Shown piece after piece: positions 55,608-64,000 of a stretch of DNA of 64,000 nucleotides. The translations under genes and the position numbers were made by a program. The notes under the pieces were generated by a model, which was not told the DNA's origin, ran no database searches, and was given only the letters and a program-made list of their open reading frames with translations. Position 1 is the first letter of the stretch; the number at the start of each line of letters is the position of its first letter. Origin of the DNA: Aromatoleum petrolei (GTDB lineage: Bacteria; Pseudomonadota; Gammaproteobacteria; Burkholderiales; Rhodocyclaceae); contig NZ_CP059560.1 in NCBI RefSeq assembly GCF_017894385.1, positions 2,666,001-2,730,000 on the forward strand. The letters run 5' to 3'.

Positions 55608-57070
55608 GGTGGCGCGCGGATTCCCACCCGGTGCTCAACGCACTGGGGCTGATCGTGATGCTGTTCGCCGTGCTGATGCTCTTTCCGCTCGTGGTGTCGT
55701 GGTTCATCGGCGACGGCGCGACGATCGCGTTCGACCACGCGGTGCTCATCACGCTGGCCGCCGGGCTGCTGATGTGGCTGCCGACGCGCGGCAGGAAGCG
55801 CGACCTGCATACGCGCGACGGTTTCCTGCTGGTGGCGCTGACCTGGGTCGTGATGCCGGTATTCGGTGCGCTGCCGCTGCTCGACTTCATCCCCGACCTG
55901 TCGGTGACCGACGCCTACTTCGAGGCCGTGTCCGGCCTCACCGCAACGGGCGGGACGGTGCTGGTGGGGCTGGAGCACCTGCCGATATCGATCAATCTGT
56001 GGCGCACCTTCATGCACTGGATCGGCGGCATGGGCGTCATCGTGCTGGTGGTGGCGATCCTGCCGCTGCTGGGCATCGGCGGGCGGCAGCTGATGAAGGT
56101 CGAGGTGCCGACGCCGATGAAGGAGCAGAGCCTGACGCCGCGCATCGCCGAGACCGCCAAGGGGCTGTGGCTGACCTATTGCCTGCTCACGGTGGCCTGC
56201 GCGGTGAGCCTGTGGCTGGCCGGGCTGGAAGGTTGGGAGGCGATCATCCACACCTTCAGCGTCGTCGGCCTGGGCGGGTTTTCGAGCAAGGATACGTCGC
56301 TCGGGTATTTCGACAGCGTGCCGGTGGACATGATCGTGATCCTGTTCGCGCTGCTCTCCGGTCTCAACTTCGCGACGCATTACCTCGCCTTCGCACGCCG
56401 CAGCGTCAGGCCCTACCTCGTCGACCCCGAGCTGCCCTTCTATTTCGCGACGCTGGCGCTGAGCATCGTCGTGCTCACCGCGTACCTCATGCAGTTCGAC
56501 GCGCACGAGGATCTGCTCAGCACGTTGCGCTATGTAGCCTTCCATGTCGTCTCGATCTCGACCTCGCTCGGGCTGGCGACCTACGACTACACGCTGTGGC
56601 CGATGTTCGCGCAGATCTGGGTGCTGTTCCTCGGCAGTTTCATCGCGTGCTCCGGTTCGGCCGGTGGCGGCATCAAGATGATGCGCGCGATGATCCTGTA
56701 CAAGCAGGTGTTCCGCGAGATCGTGCGTTCGCTGCACCCGCAGGCGGTGCATCCGGTGCGCATCCGCAGCCAGCCGGTGTCGGACGACATCCTCCACGCG
56801 GTGCTGGGCTTCAGCTTCATGTACATGGTGACCATCGTGTCACTGACGCTGCTGCTCACCGCGACCGGGCTGGACATCATCAGCGCATTCTCGGGCGTGG
56901 TGGCGTGCCTCAACAACACCGGCCCGGCCCTCGGTGCGCTCGGACCGTCGTCGAACTATCAGGGACTGACGGACTTTCAGACCTGGGTGCTGGCCTTCAC
57001 GATGATCCTCGGCCGCCTGGAGATCTTCACGCTGCTGGTGGTGATGACGCCGGTGTTCTGGCGGCGCTGA
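55604..57070 (+). CDS. trkH: Trk potassium channel subunit TrkH
   Basis: The 488-residue integral membrane protein has four pore-loop repeats. GLTATGGTVL and GGFSSKDTSL are recognisable selectivity-loop regions, with GSAGGGIKMMRAMIL and NNTGPALGALGPSSNY in the later repeats. It forms the K+ path regulated by TrkA. A perfect hairpin at 57088-57115 follows. Confidence 0.97.
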   Translation: MRWRADSHPVLNALGLIVMLFAVLMLFPLVVSWFIGDGATIAFDHAVLITLAAGLLMWLPTRGRKRDLHTRDGFLLVALTWVVMPVFGALPLLDFIPDLSVTDAYFEAVSGLTATGGTVLVGLEHLPISINLWRTFMHWIGGMGVIVLVVAILPLLGIGGRQLMKVEVPTPMKEQSLTPRIAETAKGLWLTYCLLTVACAVSLWLAGLEGWEAIIHTFSVVGLGGFSSKDTSLGYFDSVPVDMIVILFALLSGLNFATHYLAFARRSVRPYLVDPELPFYFATLALSIVVLTAYLMQFDAHEDLLSTLRYVAFHVVSISTSLGLATYDYTLWPMFAQIWVLFLGSFIACSGSAGGGIKMMRAMILYKQVFREIVRSLHPQAVHPVRIRSQPVSDDILHAVLGFSFMYMVTIVSLTLLLTATGLDIISAFSGVVACLNNTGPALGALGPSSNYQGLTDFQTWVLAFTMILGRLEIFTLLVVMTPVFWRR

Positions 57071-57087
57071 ACGGGGCACGGTCCGAC

Positions 57088-57115
57088 TTGAGCGCAGTCA
57101 AGGGGCTGCGCTCAA
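57088..57115 (+). terminator. perfect 10-bp hairpin after trkH
   Basis: TTGAGCGCAG and CTGCGCTCAA enclose an 8-base loop 18 bases past the trkH stop. There is no T tract, but stem and position suggest a terminator for the ntrYX-trkAH transcript. Confidence 0.6.
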
Positions 57116-57158
57116 TTCCGACTAAAATACTCAACATTAAATTCTGGCGCCACAGGGG

Positions 57159-58271
57159 GTGACTGTGTTCGGTGCGAAAACAAGGCAGGCGTTGGCGGCT
57201 GCGCTGACGGAAAACGAGCGATTGCGCGAGCGCATTGCGGCGCTCGAGAATGAGCGTAACCAGCTGGCGGCGCAGCTCGACAACGGTGAGGCCGAACGAC
57301 TGGGGCTGCGTGATCGCCAAGCGCTGCTGGACGGCGTGGTCGCCAACATCCCGCGTTTCGGCGAATCCCTGGCGGGAATTCGCCAGTCGTTTTCCGGCCT
57401 GTCGGAGCAGTTGAACGAGGATGCCGCAACCGCGCGTATGGCCTCCGCCGAGTCGGACGCCAACCGTGCGGCGTTCGAGAAGATCGCGGACAGCCTGCAT
57501 TCGATGGGCGAGCGCATCACTGCCGCCGGGGAAAGCGTGACGGGCCTGTCGCGGCGTGCCAGCGAGATCGGCGGCATCGTCACGGTGATCCGCGAGATTG
57601 CCGACCAGACCAATCTGCTTGCGCTGAACGCGGCAATCGAGGCGGCGCGTGCGGGTGAAGCGGGGCGCGGCTTCGCGGTCGTTGCGGACGAAGTGCGCAA
57701 GCTGGCCGAGCGCACGGCGACCGCGACGACGGAGATCGGCACGCTGGTCGCGGCGATCCAGCGGGAGACGGCCGAGGCGCGTGCGCTGATGGAGACGGGG
57801 GCGGGCAACGCGGTGAGTCACGGCGCCGAGAGCGAAGCCGCGATGCAGAGCATGCAGCGGCTGATGGGGCTGTCCCAGCACATGCAGGCGACGATTGCGT
57901 CGTCGTCGCGCCTGGCCAACGCCGAGCTTGCCAACATCGAGGAGCTGACCCTGAAGCTCGAGGTGTACAAGGTGCTGCTGGGCCGTTCCGACCTGCAGCC
58001 GGCCCAGTTGCCGGACGAAACGCAGTGCCGCCTCGGGCGCTGGTACTACGAGGGCGAGGGGCGGGCGGAATTCTCGCGTCTGGCGGGCTTCCGCGAGATG
58101 GAGATGCCGCACCGGGCCGTGCACGACCATGCGCGCCAGGCGGTCGAGCGTTACCGTGCGGGAGACCTGCCGGGCGCGCTGCAGGCGCTCACGCGCATGG
58201 AAGAGGCGAACCTGACGGTGATGGCGGGCATGGAGCGCCTCCTCCAGTCCGGTGCCGCGCGGAGCGCGTGA
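57159..58271 (+). CDS. soluble chemoreceptor with CZB zinc domain
   Basis: The 370-residue protein has no membrane span. Its first 60 residues are a coiled coil. A methyl-accepting signalling domain follows, with the hairpin tip [20 protein letters not shown] and [17 protein letters not shown] (about 145-200). The C-terminal CZB domain (about 265-365) shows [12 protein letters not shown] and PHRAVHDHA with Cys/His ligands typical of zinc binding. Start is a GTG (57159), with another at 57165. It overlaps the GGDEF-EAL gene by one base. Confidence 0.88.
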   Translation: MTVFGAKTRQALAAALTENERLRERIAALENERNQLAAQLDNGEAERLGLRDRQALLDGVVANIPRFGESLAGIRQSFSGLSEQLNEDAATARMASAESDANRAAFEKIADSLHSMGERITAAGESVTGLSRRASEIGGIVTVIREIADQTNLLALNAAIEAARAGEAGRGFAVVADEVRKLAERTATATTEIGTLVAAIQRETAEARALMETGAGNAVSHGAESEAAMQSMQRLMGLSQHMQATIASSSRLANAELANIEELTLKLEVYKVLLGRSDLQPAQLPDETQCRLGRWYYEGEGRAEFSRLAGFREMEMPHRAVHDHARQAVERYRAGDLPGALQALTRMEEANLTVMAGMERLLQSGAARSA

Positions 58272-60550
58272 TGCCGGGACATCGGGATCCCTTCGCAGCC
58301 TCCGCCGCGGAACTGGGCGGGATTGCCGCCGAAATGGGCATCGATGCGGCGGAAATTGCAGCGCGGCGGGCCTTCCTGGAGTTGGAGGAGGCCGACGCGC
58401 AACGCCTGCGCGCGATGCGCGACAAACTGGCGGCCGCGCACCACGGCTTCGCCGACGGCTTCTACGAGTACCTGCGCCGCCTGCCGGAGCTGGCCGCGCT
58501 GCTGCCCGACGATGCGACGGTGGCGCGACTGAAGGCTGCGCACGGGCGCTATTTCGACAGCCTCGTCGCCGGCGACTACGGCGAAGCCTACGTCGCCGGC
58601 CGCCTGCGGGTGGGGATGACCCATGCGCGCATCGGCCTGACGCCGAAGTGGTACGTCGGCGCCTTTCGCAAGTACCTGTCGGACATGCTGCGTGCGACCT
58701 GGGATGCGACCGGCGGCGAGTTCGAATCCTTCCAGCCGGCGTTCGACGCGCTGCTGAAGGTCGTGATGCTGGACCTCGGGCTGACGCTGGACACGTACAT
58801 CCACGCCGACACGCGTGCCATCGCCCTGCGCGACCGCGCGATCGAGTCCAGCGTCAATGGCATCTTCATCGCCGATGCGACGCCGCCGGAATGCCGTCTG
58901 AGCTATGTCAATGCGGCCTTCTCGAACATCCTCGGCAGCCCGCGCGAAGCGGTGCTGGGGCAGCCGTGCCTGTGCACCGGCGACGACGACGGTTTCGCGG
59001 TGATCCGCGACGCGATCGCGGCCGGGCGGGACGGCTACACCACGCTGTCGCGCACGCGGCCGGACGGCTCGCCGCAGTGGATCGAGCTCTTCCTCGCGCC
59101 GGTGCGCGGCGACGGGGGCGTCATCTCGCATTACGTCGGCATCCTGAACGATGTCACGGAGCGCAAGGAGGCGGAGGCGCAGCTGGCCTTCCTCGCCCAC
59201 CACGACCGGCTCACCGGCCTGCCCAATCGTGCCTACTTCGACCAGCGCCTCGGACAGGTTCTCGCCGGGGCCAACCGCGGCCAGGGTTTCGCGCTGTGCT
59301 TTGTCGACCTCGACCGCTTCAAGGTGATCAACGACAGCCTCGGGCACGGAGCGGGGGACGCGGTGCTGGTCGAGGTTGCGCGCCGCATTGCCGGCGTGTG
59401 TCGCGGGGGCGACACGCTCGTGCGCCTGGCGGGCGACGAGTTCGTGATCCTGATCGAGGGGGCGGGTGAATCGGGCGATGCCGCGGCAGTCGCCGAGCGC
59501 GTGCTGCAGGCGCTGTCGCGCCCGGTCAGCGCCGCCGGGCGCGACGTGGATGTCGCCGCCAGCCTGGGCATCGCCCTGTGCCCCGACGACGGGCGGGATG
59601 CCGAGACGCTGTTGCGCAACGCCGACGCGGCGATGTACGCCGCCAAGGCGGCCGGGCGCAACACCTTCCGCTTCTACGACGAAGCGATGAACCGGCGCGC
59701 GCGCCTGCGCCTGAGCTTCGAGGCCGACCTGCGGCGTGCGGCCGCGCGCGGCCAGCTCGAACTCTTCTACCAGCCGCAGCTGCGCGGGGACGATGGGGCC
59801 TTGGTGGGAGCGGAAGCGCTGTTGCGCTGGCGCCATCCGGAGCGCGGCCTGGTGTCGCCGCTGGAGTTCATCCCGGTGGCCGAGGAGGCGGGCATCATCG
59901 CCGAACTGGGGGAATGGGCACTGCGCGAAGCGGCGCGCCAAATCGCCGACTGGCGGCGCAGGGGCGTCGCGGTGCCGCGCGTGGCGGTGAACCTGTCGGC
60001 GCGCCAGTTTCATGCCCCGGATCTCGTCGAACGAGTCACCCGCATCCTTGCCGAGGCCGAAGTGCCGAGCGCGTGGATCGAACTGGAAATCACGGAGTCG
60101 ACGGCGATGCAGGATCCGGCCGGGGCGGTGCGCATGCTGCAGCGCCTGCGCGAGCATGGCCTGGAGGTGGCGATGGATGATTTCGGCACCGGGCATTCCT
60201 CGCTCGGGATGCTGCGCACGCTGCCGATCGACGTTCTCAAGCTCGACCGCAGCTTCGTGCAGCACCTGCCGGCTTCCGGCACCGATGCCGCGGTTGCGAC
60301 CGCGGTGGTGACGCTTGCGCGCCAGCTGGGCCTCGCGGTGGTCGCCGAGGGCGTCGAGACGCCGGCTCAGCGAGCCTTTCTCGCCGACCTCGGCTGCGAC
60401 CGCCTGCAGGGCTTCCTGTTTGCGCGGCCGCTGCCGGCCGCCGAGGTGGAGGCCTGGCTGTTGCGCCACCGGGGGGACGCCGGGTCCGGCAGTCGGGCAG
60501 GACGCGCGCCGATCCTCGCCGGGATCTCGTCCTGCACCACGCCGTCCTGA
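58271..60550 (+). CDS. globin-coupled PAS-GGDEF-EAL c-di-GMP protein
   Basis: The 759-residue cytosolic protein has an N-terminal globin-coupled sensor domain (about 25-180), with the likely proximal heme His at 118 in [19 protein letters not shown] domain (about 195-320), GGDEF (about 330-490) and EAL (about 500-745, EALLRW near 514) follow. The signature reads AGDEF near 388 rather than GGDEF, a variant that can still be active. Resembles oxygen sensors of the DosC/YddV type but adds an EAL domain. The start codon overlaps the chemoreceptor stop (TGATG), so expression is coupled. Confidence 0.92.
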   Translation: MPGHRDPFAASAAELGGIAAEMGIDAAEIAARRAFLELEEADAQRLRAMRDKLAAAHHGFADGFYEYLRRLPELAALLPDDATVARLKAAHGRYFDSLVAGDYGEAYVAGRLRVGMTHARIGLTPKWYVGAFRKYLSDMLRATWDATGGEFESFQPAFDALLKVVMLDLGLTLDTYIHADTRAIALRDRAIESSVNGIFIADATPPECRLSYVNAAFSNILGSPREAVLGQPCLCTGDDDGFAVIRDAIAAGRDGYTTLSRTRPDGSPQWIELFLAPVRGDGGVISHYVGILNDVTERKEAEAQLAFLAHHDRLTGLPNRAYFDQRLGQVLAGANRGQGFALCFVDLDRFKVINDSLGHGAGDAVLVEVARRIAGVCRGGDTLVRLAGDEFVILIEGAGESGDAAAVAERVLQALSRPVSAAGRDVDVAASLGIALCPDDGRDAETLLRNADAAMYAAKAAGRNTFRFYDEAMNRRARLRLSFEADLRRAAARGQLELFYQPQLRGDDGALVGAEALLRWRHPERGLVSPLEFIPVAEEAGIIAELGEWALREAARQIADWRRRGVAVPRVAVNLSARQFHAPDLVERVTRILAEAEVPSAWIELEITESTAMQDPAGAVRMLQRLREHGLEVAMDDFGTGHSSLGMLRTLPIDVLKLDRSFVQHLPASGTDAAVATAVVTLARQLGLAVVAEGVETPAQRAFLADLGCDRLQGFLFARPLPAAEVEAWLLRHRGDAGSGSRAGRAPILAGISSCTTPS

Positions 60551-60660
60551 GGCGCGCACGGCGACAGAAAGCAGACTGAAAGCGAATTTGCGTTGAATGC
60601 CTCCACCCGGCCGCCAGGGGGTGGCCGAGGATCGGAAGATTCCCGAACCGGAGGAGCACA

Positions 60661-61713
60661 ATGCACAAGAACATCATCGCCGCGGCGATCGCGGCGGCCG
60701 TCGCCATGCCGTTCGCCGCGCTGGCGCAATCCGCGCCTGCCAACGTCACGATCTACGGGCTGTTGGACCTCAACCTCGCGCGCGAATCGGCCGGCGACAA
60801 GAAGCACGTCGGCGTGGATCACGGCGAGCTGAACGGCTCGCGCCTGGGATTCCGGGGCAGCGAATCCCTGGGCGGTGACCTGAAGGCCATCTTCACGCTG
60901 GAGAGCGGTTTCGATCCCTCGACCGGTACCGCGGAGCAGGGCGGGAGGCTGTTCGGGCGCCAGTCCTTCGTCGGCCTGGAGAGCGCGACCTGGGGCCGGC
61001 TGACCCTGGGCCGCCAGTACTCGCCGGCCTTCGTCGCGATCGACCCCTTCGACGCCACGGGCTCGGCCGACCGCAGCCCCGGCCTGCTCAGCCGCAAGGC
61101 GGGCGGCATCAAGCCGGCCTACGAGACGCGCTTCGACAACATGGTGAAGTACCGCTCGCCGAGCTTCGCCGGTCTGGAATTCGACCTCGGCTACTGGCTG
61201 GGGGAGAAAACCGGCAGTGGCGACGCGATGAAGGAAGGCAACGGCCATGGCATCACGGCGCTGTACAAGAACGGTCCGCTGTCAGCCTCGCTCGTCACGC
61301 AGAGCGTATATCGCGATGCGACCGGCGGGCGCGTGCGCACCAGCGGCGGCGGTCTGGCCTACGACTTCGGCGTCGTCAAACCCTACCTCGCCTATACGCA
61401 GGACAAGGAGAGCGGCTCGGTCGGCAGCGGCAAGGCGCGCACCTTCGACATCGGCGCGGAGATCCGCGTCACCGGCACCGACACCATCGCGCTCTCCTAC
61501 GCGAAACGCGACGAGCGCAACGATGCGGCCGCCGAGGATGCGCACGGCTGGTCGGCGTACTACATGCACGACCTCTCCAAGCGCACGACCCTGTATGCGG
61601 CGTACTCGCAGCTCAGCAACAAGGACGACGCCAACTACGCGCTCGGCAACCTCACGCCGGATGCCGGCGACGATCCGCGCGTCGTGATGGCAGGCATCCG
61701 CCACAAGTTCTGA
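60661..61713 (+). CDS. outer-membrane general porin
   Basis: The 350-residue protein has a signal peptide (AIAAAVAMPFAALAQ, cleavage near residue 22) and the betaproteobacterial porin opening APANVTIYGLLDLNLARES. LGGDLKAIFTLESGFD and SFVGLESATWGRLTLGRQYS occur in the barrel, and the C-terminal residue is Phe (VVMAGIRHKF), as needed for barrel assembly. A 16-strand trimeric porin is expected. The ribosome site is GGAGGAG. Strong terminator at 61758-61793. Confidence 0.96.
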   Translation: MHKNIIAAAIAAAVAMPFAALAQSAPANVTIYGLLDLNLARESAGDKKHVGVDHGELNGSRLGFRGSESLGGDLKAIFTLESGFDPSTGTAEQGGRLFGRQSFVGLESATWGRLTLGRQYSPAFVAIDPFDATGSADRSPGLLSRKAGGIKPAYETRFDNMVKYRSPSFAGLEFDLGYWLGEKTGSGDAMKEGNGHGITALYKNGPLSASLVTQSVYRDATGGRVRTSGGGLAYDFGVVKPYLAYTQDKESGSVGSGKARTFDIGAEIRVTGTDTIALSYAKRDERNDAAAEDAHGWSAYYMHDLSKRTTLYAAYSQLSNKDDANYALGNLTPDAGDDPRVVMAGIRHKF

Positions 61714-61757
61714 GCGCGCACACCCTCTCCTCTTCACGCGTGCCCCGCGCGTGCTTT

Positions 61758-61793
61758 CCCCCGGTGCGGCAACCCGCGGCGCCGGGGGTTTTT
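61758..61793 (+). terminator. intrinsic terminator of the porin gene
   Basis: CCCCCGG (61758-61764) pairs with CCGGGGG (61782-61788) and is followed by TTTTT. It lies 44 bases after the porin stop and 8 bases before the convergent mdcH stop. Confidence 0.9.
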
Positions 61794-61801
61794 CGTCCTG
61801 A

Positions 61802-62746
61802 TCAGCCGCCGCAGGATCCGGCGCGATGCTCGCGGTCGACCAGGGCGACGATCGTGTCGACCGGCGTGTCCTGACTGCACACGCAGACGCCCTCGGCGAA
61901 CACTTCCTGCGTCAGGCCCGACAGCACGTTGCCGCTCGGCATCTCGACGCTCAGTCGCGCGCCGCGTTCCCACGCGAGCCGGGCGGTGTCGTACCAGTTC
62001 ACCGGGCAGGCCATATTGCTCGCGAGGTCTTCGGCCAGTGGTGCGGGGTGGATGATCGTCCGCGCCGAACTGGCGCTGAGGTAGTCGATCCGCGTCGGGC
62101 GCAGACGCACCGCTGCGAGCGCCTCGCGCATCGTGTCGGCGGCGGGGCGGAGCAGTTCGCAGTGTGAGGGCACACTGACGGCGAGCCGCTCGGTTCGCGT
62201 GGCGCCGTGCTCGAGCGCAAGCCGGGCGACGTCCTCCATCGCCGCCTCGGCGCCGGCGACGACCATCTGGCGCTCCGCGTTGCGGTTGGCGACGTACACG
62301 GGGCTGGCCGGCGCATGGACGCGCGCGACGAGCTGCGCGCACCGGCGGACGTCCAGCCCGACGATGGCCGTCATCCCGTAGCCGCGAGGGAAGCTGTCTT
62401 CCATGAGGCGAGCGCGCAGGGCGACGAGTCGCAGCGCGTCGCAATAGTCCAGCGCACCGGCGACGACGGCGGCCGGGAAGGCGCCGATGGACATGCCGGC
62501 CACCAGGTCCGGGCGCGCGCCGCGGGCGATCAGGCTGCGGGCCGTTGCGACGCCGGCGATCAGCAGGCTCAACTGGACCGCGACGGTCGAGGCCAGTGCC
62601 TCGGCGCTGTCGAGGCCGAGCGGGTCGAGGTGCAACACCTCGGCCGCCTCGGCGAGGGCCGCGGCGACTTGCTCGTCCGCAGGCAGGGCATGCAGCATCC
62701 CCGGACGCTGTGATCCCTGCCCGGGAAAGAGGAAGGCAGTGCTCAT
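61802..62746 (-). CDS. mdcH: malonate decarboxylase epsilon subunit (malonyltransferase)
   Basis: The 314-residue acyltransferase opens STAFLFPGQGSQRPGMLHAL and has the nucleophile elbow VAGMSIGAFPAAVVAGAL near residue 87, where Ser is catalytic. It loads malonyl from malonyl-CoA onto the acyl-carrier subunit of malonate decarboxylase. Its start overlaps mdcG by four bases. Confidence 0.93.
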   Translation of the reverse strand: MSTAFLFPGQGSQRPGMLHALPADEQVAAALAEAAEVLHLDPLGLDSAEALASTVAVQLSLLIAGVATARSLIARGARPDLVAGMSIGAFPAAVVAGALDYCDALRLVALRARLMEDSFPRGYGMTAIVGLDVRRCAQLVARVHAPASPVYVANRNAERQMVVAGAEAAMEDVARLALEHGATRTERLAVSVPSHCELLRPAADTMREALAAVRLRPTRIDYLSASSARTIIHPAPLAEDLASNMACPVNWYDTARLAWERGARLSVEMPSGNVLSGLTQEVFAEGVCVCSQDTPVDTIVALVDREHRAGSCGG

Positions 62747-63375
62747 GCGGCCTCCCCCCGTTCATTGCGGTATGCCCACGGATCGGCCACCAGCACCGGC
62801 CCGCGGTCGGTCTTCAGCAGAACTCGTCCACGTCCGGCGAGCCACTCGTTGAGCGCGAAAGCGCCCGCGCCGGTTTCGATCTGGATGTCGAGCCGGCAGG
62901 CGACGCCGCCCTGCAGGGCTTGCAGGCGTCGGCGCTGCAGCGCCGATGGCGCGACGGCGGCGCGCAGCACGAGATCGAGATCACTGTTCGCATGCAGGAT
63001 CGCTGCGCCGGTCGCCAGCGCGAACGCCGTGCTGCCGGCCGGCCCCCAGGCGAGGCCGATCTCGTCCAGCGGCGGCACGAGCCGGTGCAGCGTGTCGAGC
63101 ACGGGATGGGCCGGCCGTTCGCCGCCTGCGCGCACGCCCTGCGCCAGTGTTTCCGGGGAGAGCGCGCGCAGGACGGCGTCGCGGGCGACCCAGCTCGCAT
63201 GCCGTTCGGCACGCGAGCTGCCGCGCAGGCCCACGGCGACGAGGCCCGGCTGTGCGGCCTCGGCGCGCCGCACGACGACCGGCCACGCGGCACGCACCCA
63301 CCCCGGCAGCGGTCCCCGCAATGCGCCAGGGTCGCGCAGCCACAGCAGGTCGTGGGGGCGGAACGCGGTGTTCAT
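62743..63375 (-). CDS. mdcG: malonate decarboxylase holo-ACP synthase
   Basis: The 210-residue nucleotidyltransferase attaches the phosphoribosyl-dephospho-CoA prosthetic group to the acyl-carrier subunit. Evidence: HDLLWLRDPGAL at the start, AVGLRGSSRAERHASWV, and the nucleotidyltransferase Asp pair in LHANSDLDLVLRA. Lies between madM and mdcH on the minus strand with tight spacing. Confidence 0.92.
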   Translation of the reverse strand: MNTAFRPHDLLWLRDPGALRGPLPGWVRAAWPVVVRRAEAAQPGLVAVGLRGSSRAERHASWVARDAVLRALSPETLAQGVRAGGERPAHPVLDTLHRLVPPLDEIGLAWGPAGSTAFALATGAAILHANSDLDLVLRAAVAPSALQRRRLQALQGGVACRLDIQIETGAGAFALNEWLAGRGRVLLKTDRGPVLVADPWAYRNERGEAA

Positions 63376-63389
63376 CGCGCGTGCCGCCG

Positions 63390-64000
63390 TCAGCCGACCA
63401 GCGCCTGGGTGGCGAGGAACAGCACCGACGGTCCCATCAGGCAGCCCAGCCCGGTGTAGAAGGTCGAGGTCATCGCACCGTAGGGCACCAGCTTCGGATC
63501 GATCGCGGCGAGCGCGCCGCAGACACCGCTGGTCGTGCCCATCATGCCGCCGAACACCATGGCGGTGCGGGGATTGTCGAGATGGATGCTGCGGGCGAAG
63601 AACGGGGTCCCGACCATCACGAGAATCGACTTCACCAGACCGGCGGCGATGCTCAGCGCCATCACGTCGGAACTCGCGCCGATCGCGGCGCCGGTGACCG
63701 GGCCGACGATGTAGGTCACGGCCCCGGCGCCGATCGTCGCCATGCTGACTGCATCGTCATAGCCGAAGGCCGCCGCCACCGCCGCACCCACCACGAAGGA
63801 CAGCACGACGCCGGCGAAGAGGGACACGATGCCACTGAGCCCCGCCTTCCGGATCTCGGAGAGATGGACGCCGAAGGCGGTGGCCGTGATCGCGAAATCC
63901 CGGATCATGGCGCCGCCCATGAAGCCCACGCCGGCAAGCATGGGCACGTCGGCGACGCCCTTCTGGCCGCCGGTGAGCACGCCGCTGACATAGGCGAGGC
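63390..64000 (-). CDS. madM: malonate transporter subunit MadM (N-terminus outside window)
   Basis: About 203 C-terminal residues are visible and the frame is open to the window edge. Hydrophobic segments alternate with conserved stretches AYVSGVLTGGQKGVADVPML and GGMMGTTSGVCGALAAIDPK, typical of the MadM subunit of the Na+/malonate importer. It sits 14 bases upstream of mdcG and so belongs to the malonate operon. MadL is expected further right. Confidence 0.88.
   Translation of the reverse strand, partial: LAYVSGVLTGGQKGVADVPMLAGVGFMGGAMIRDFAITATAFGVHLSEIRKAGLSGIVSLFAGVVLSFVVGAAVAAAFGYDDAVSMATIGAGAVTYIVGPVTGAAIGASSDVMALSIAAGLVKSILVMVGTPFFARSIHLDNPRTAMVFGGMMGTTSGVCGALAAIDPKLVPYGAMTSTFYTGLGCLMGPSVLFLATQALVG

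Overview
The window is a high-GC Gram-negative chromosome segment, most likely from a betaproteobacterium of the Rhodocyclales (Azoarcus/Thauera/Aromatoleum-like). The evidence is gene content and order: an EarP-type elongation factor P system, a double-length UvrA, an rsmB-DUF4390-ntrY-ntrX-trkA-trkH run, glutaryl-CoA dehydrogenase, malonate decarboxylase accessory genes, and many signalling proteins. The genus is inferred from family knowledge, not from a database search.

Layout. 0-5.4 kb: end of a cytochrome c' gene, an MFS transporter, a thioesterase divergent from a LysR regulator, a thioredoxin-fold protein, a YbaK-type deacylase and a cytochrome b561. 5.4-13.5 kb (minus strand): giant uvrA, an Ala/Lys-rich lipoprotein, efp and its modifying enzyme earP. 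13.5-14.5 kb: a gene-free stretch holding two in-register DnaA-box plus AT-rich modules. 14.5-28.3 kb: rsuA, an SRPBCC protein, rdgC, a histidine kinase/response regulator/GGDEF-EAL operon, gcdH with its LysR neighbour, and an HD-GYP, hemerythrin and heme-c diguanylate cyclase cluster. 28.5-37.7 kb: alanine dehydrogenase, tRNA-Leu(GAG), a patch of gene fragments and a MITE-like palindrome, an AraC/EamA pair, a hemerythrin-diguanylate cyclase, arsC, a flavodoxin-fold protein, a small exported protein and a retropepsin-like protease.

37.8-47.0 kb is the conserved replication core: gyrB, dnaN and dnaA leftward, and rpmH, rnpA, yidD, yidC and mnmE rightward. Two parS-like sites flank the next gene. 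47-61.7 kb is almost wholly plus strand: TSUP permease, aminopropyltransferase, rsmB, DUF4390, ntrYX, trkAH, a soluble chemoreceptor overlapping a globin-GGDEF-EAL protein, and a porin. The right edge holds mdcH, mdcG and the end of madM (malonate use).

Two themes stand out. First, replication and segregation signals: gene strand bias flips at about 43.2 kb and the parS-like sites lie at 47 kb, yet the best DnaA-box/AT-rich cluster lies near 13.5-14.3 kb. Second, cyclic-di-GMP signalling tied to oxygen- or redox-binding domains: c-type heme, two hemerythrin modules and a globin sensor, together with GGDEF, EAL and HD-GYP enzymes.
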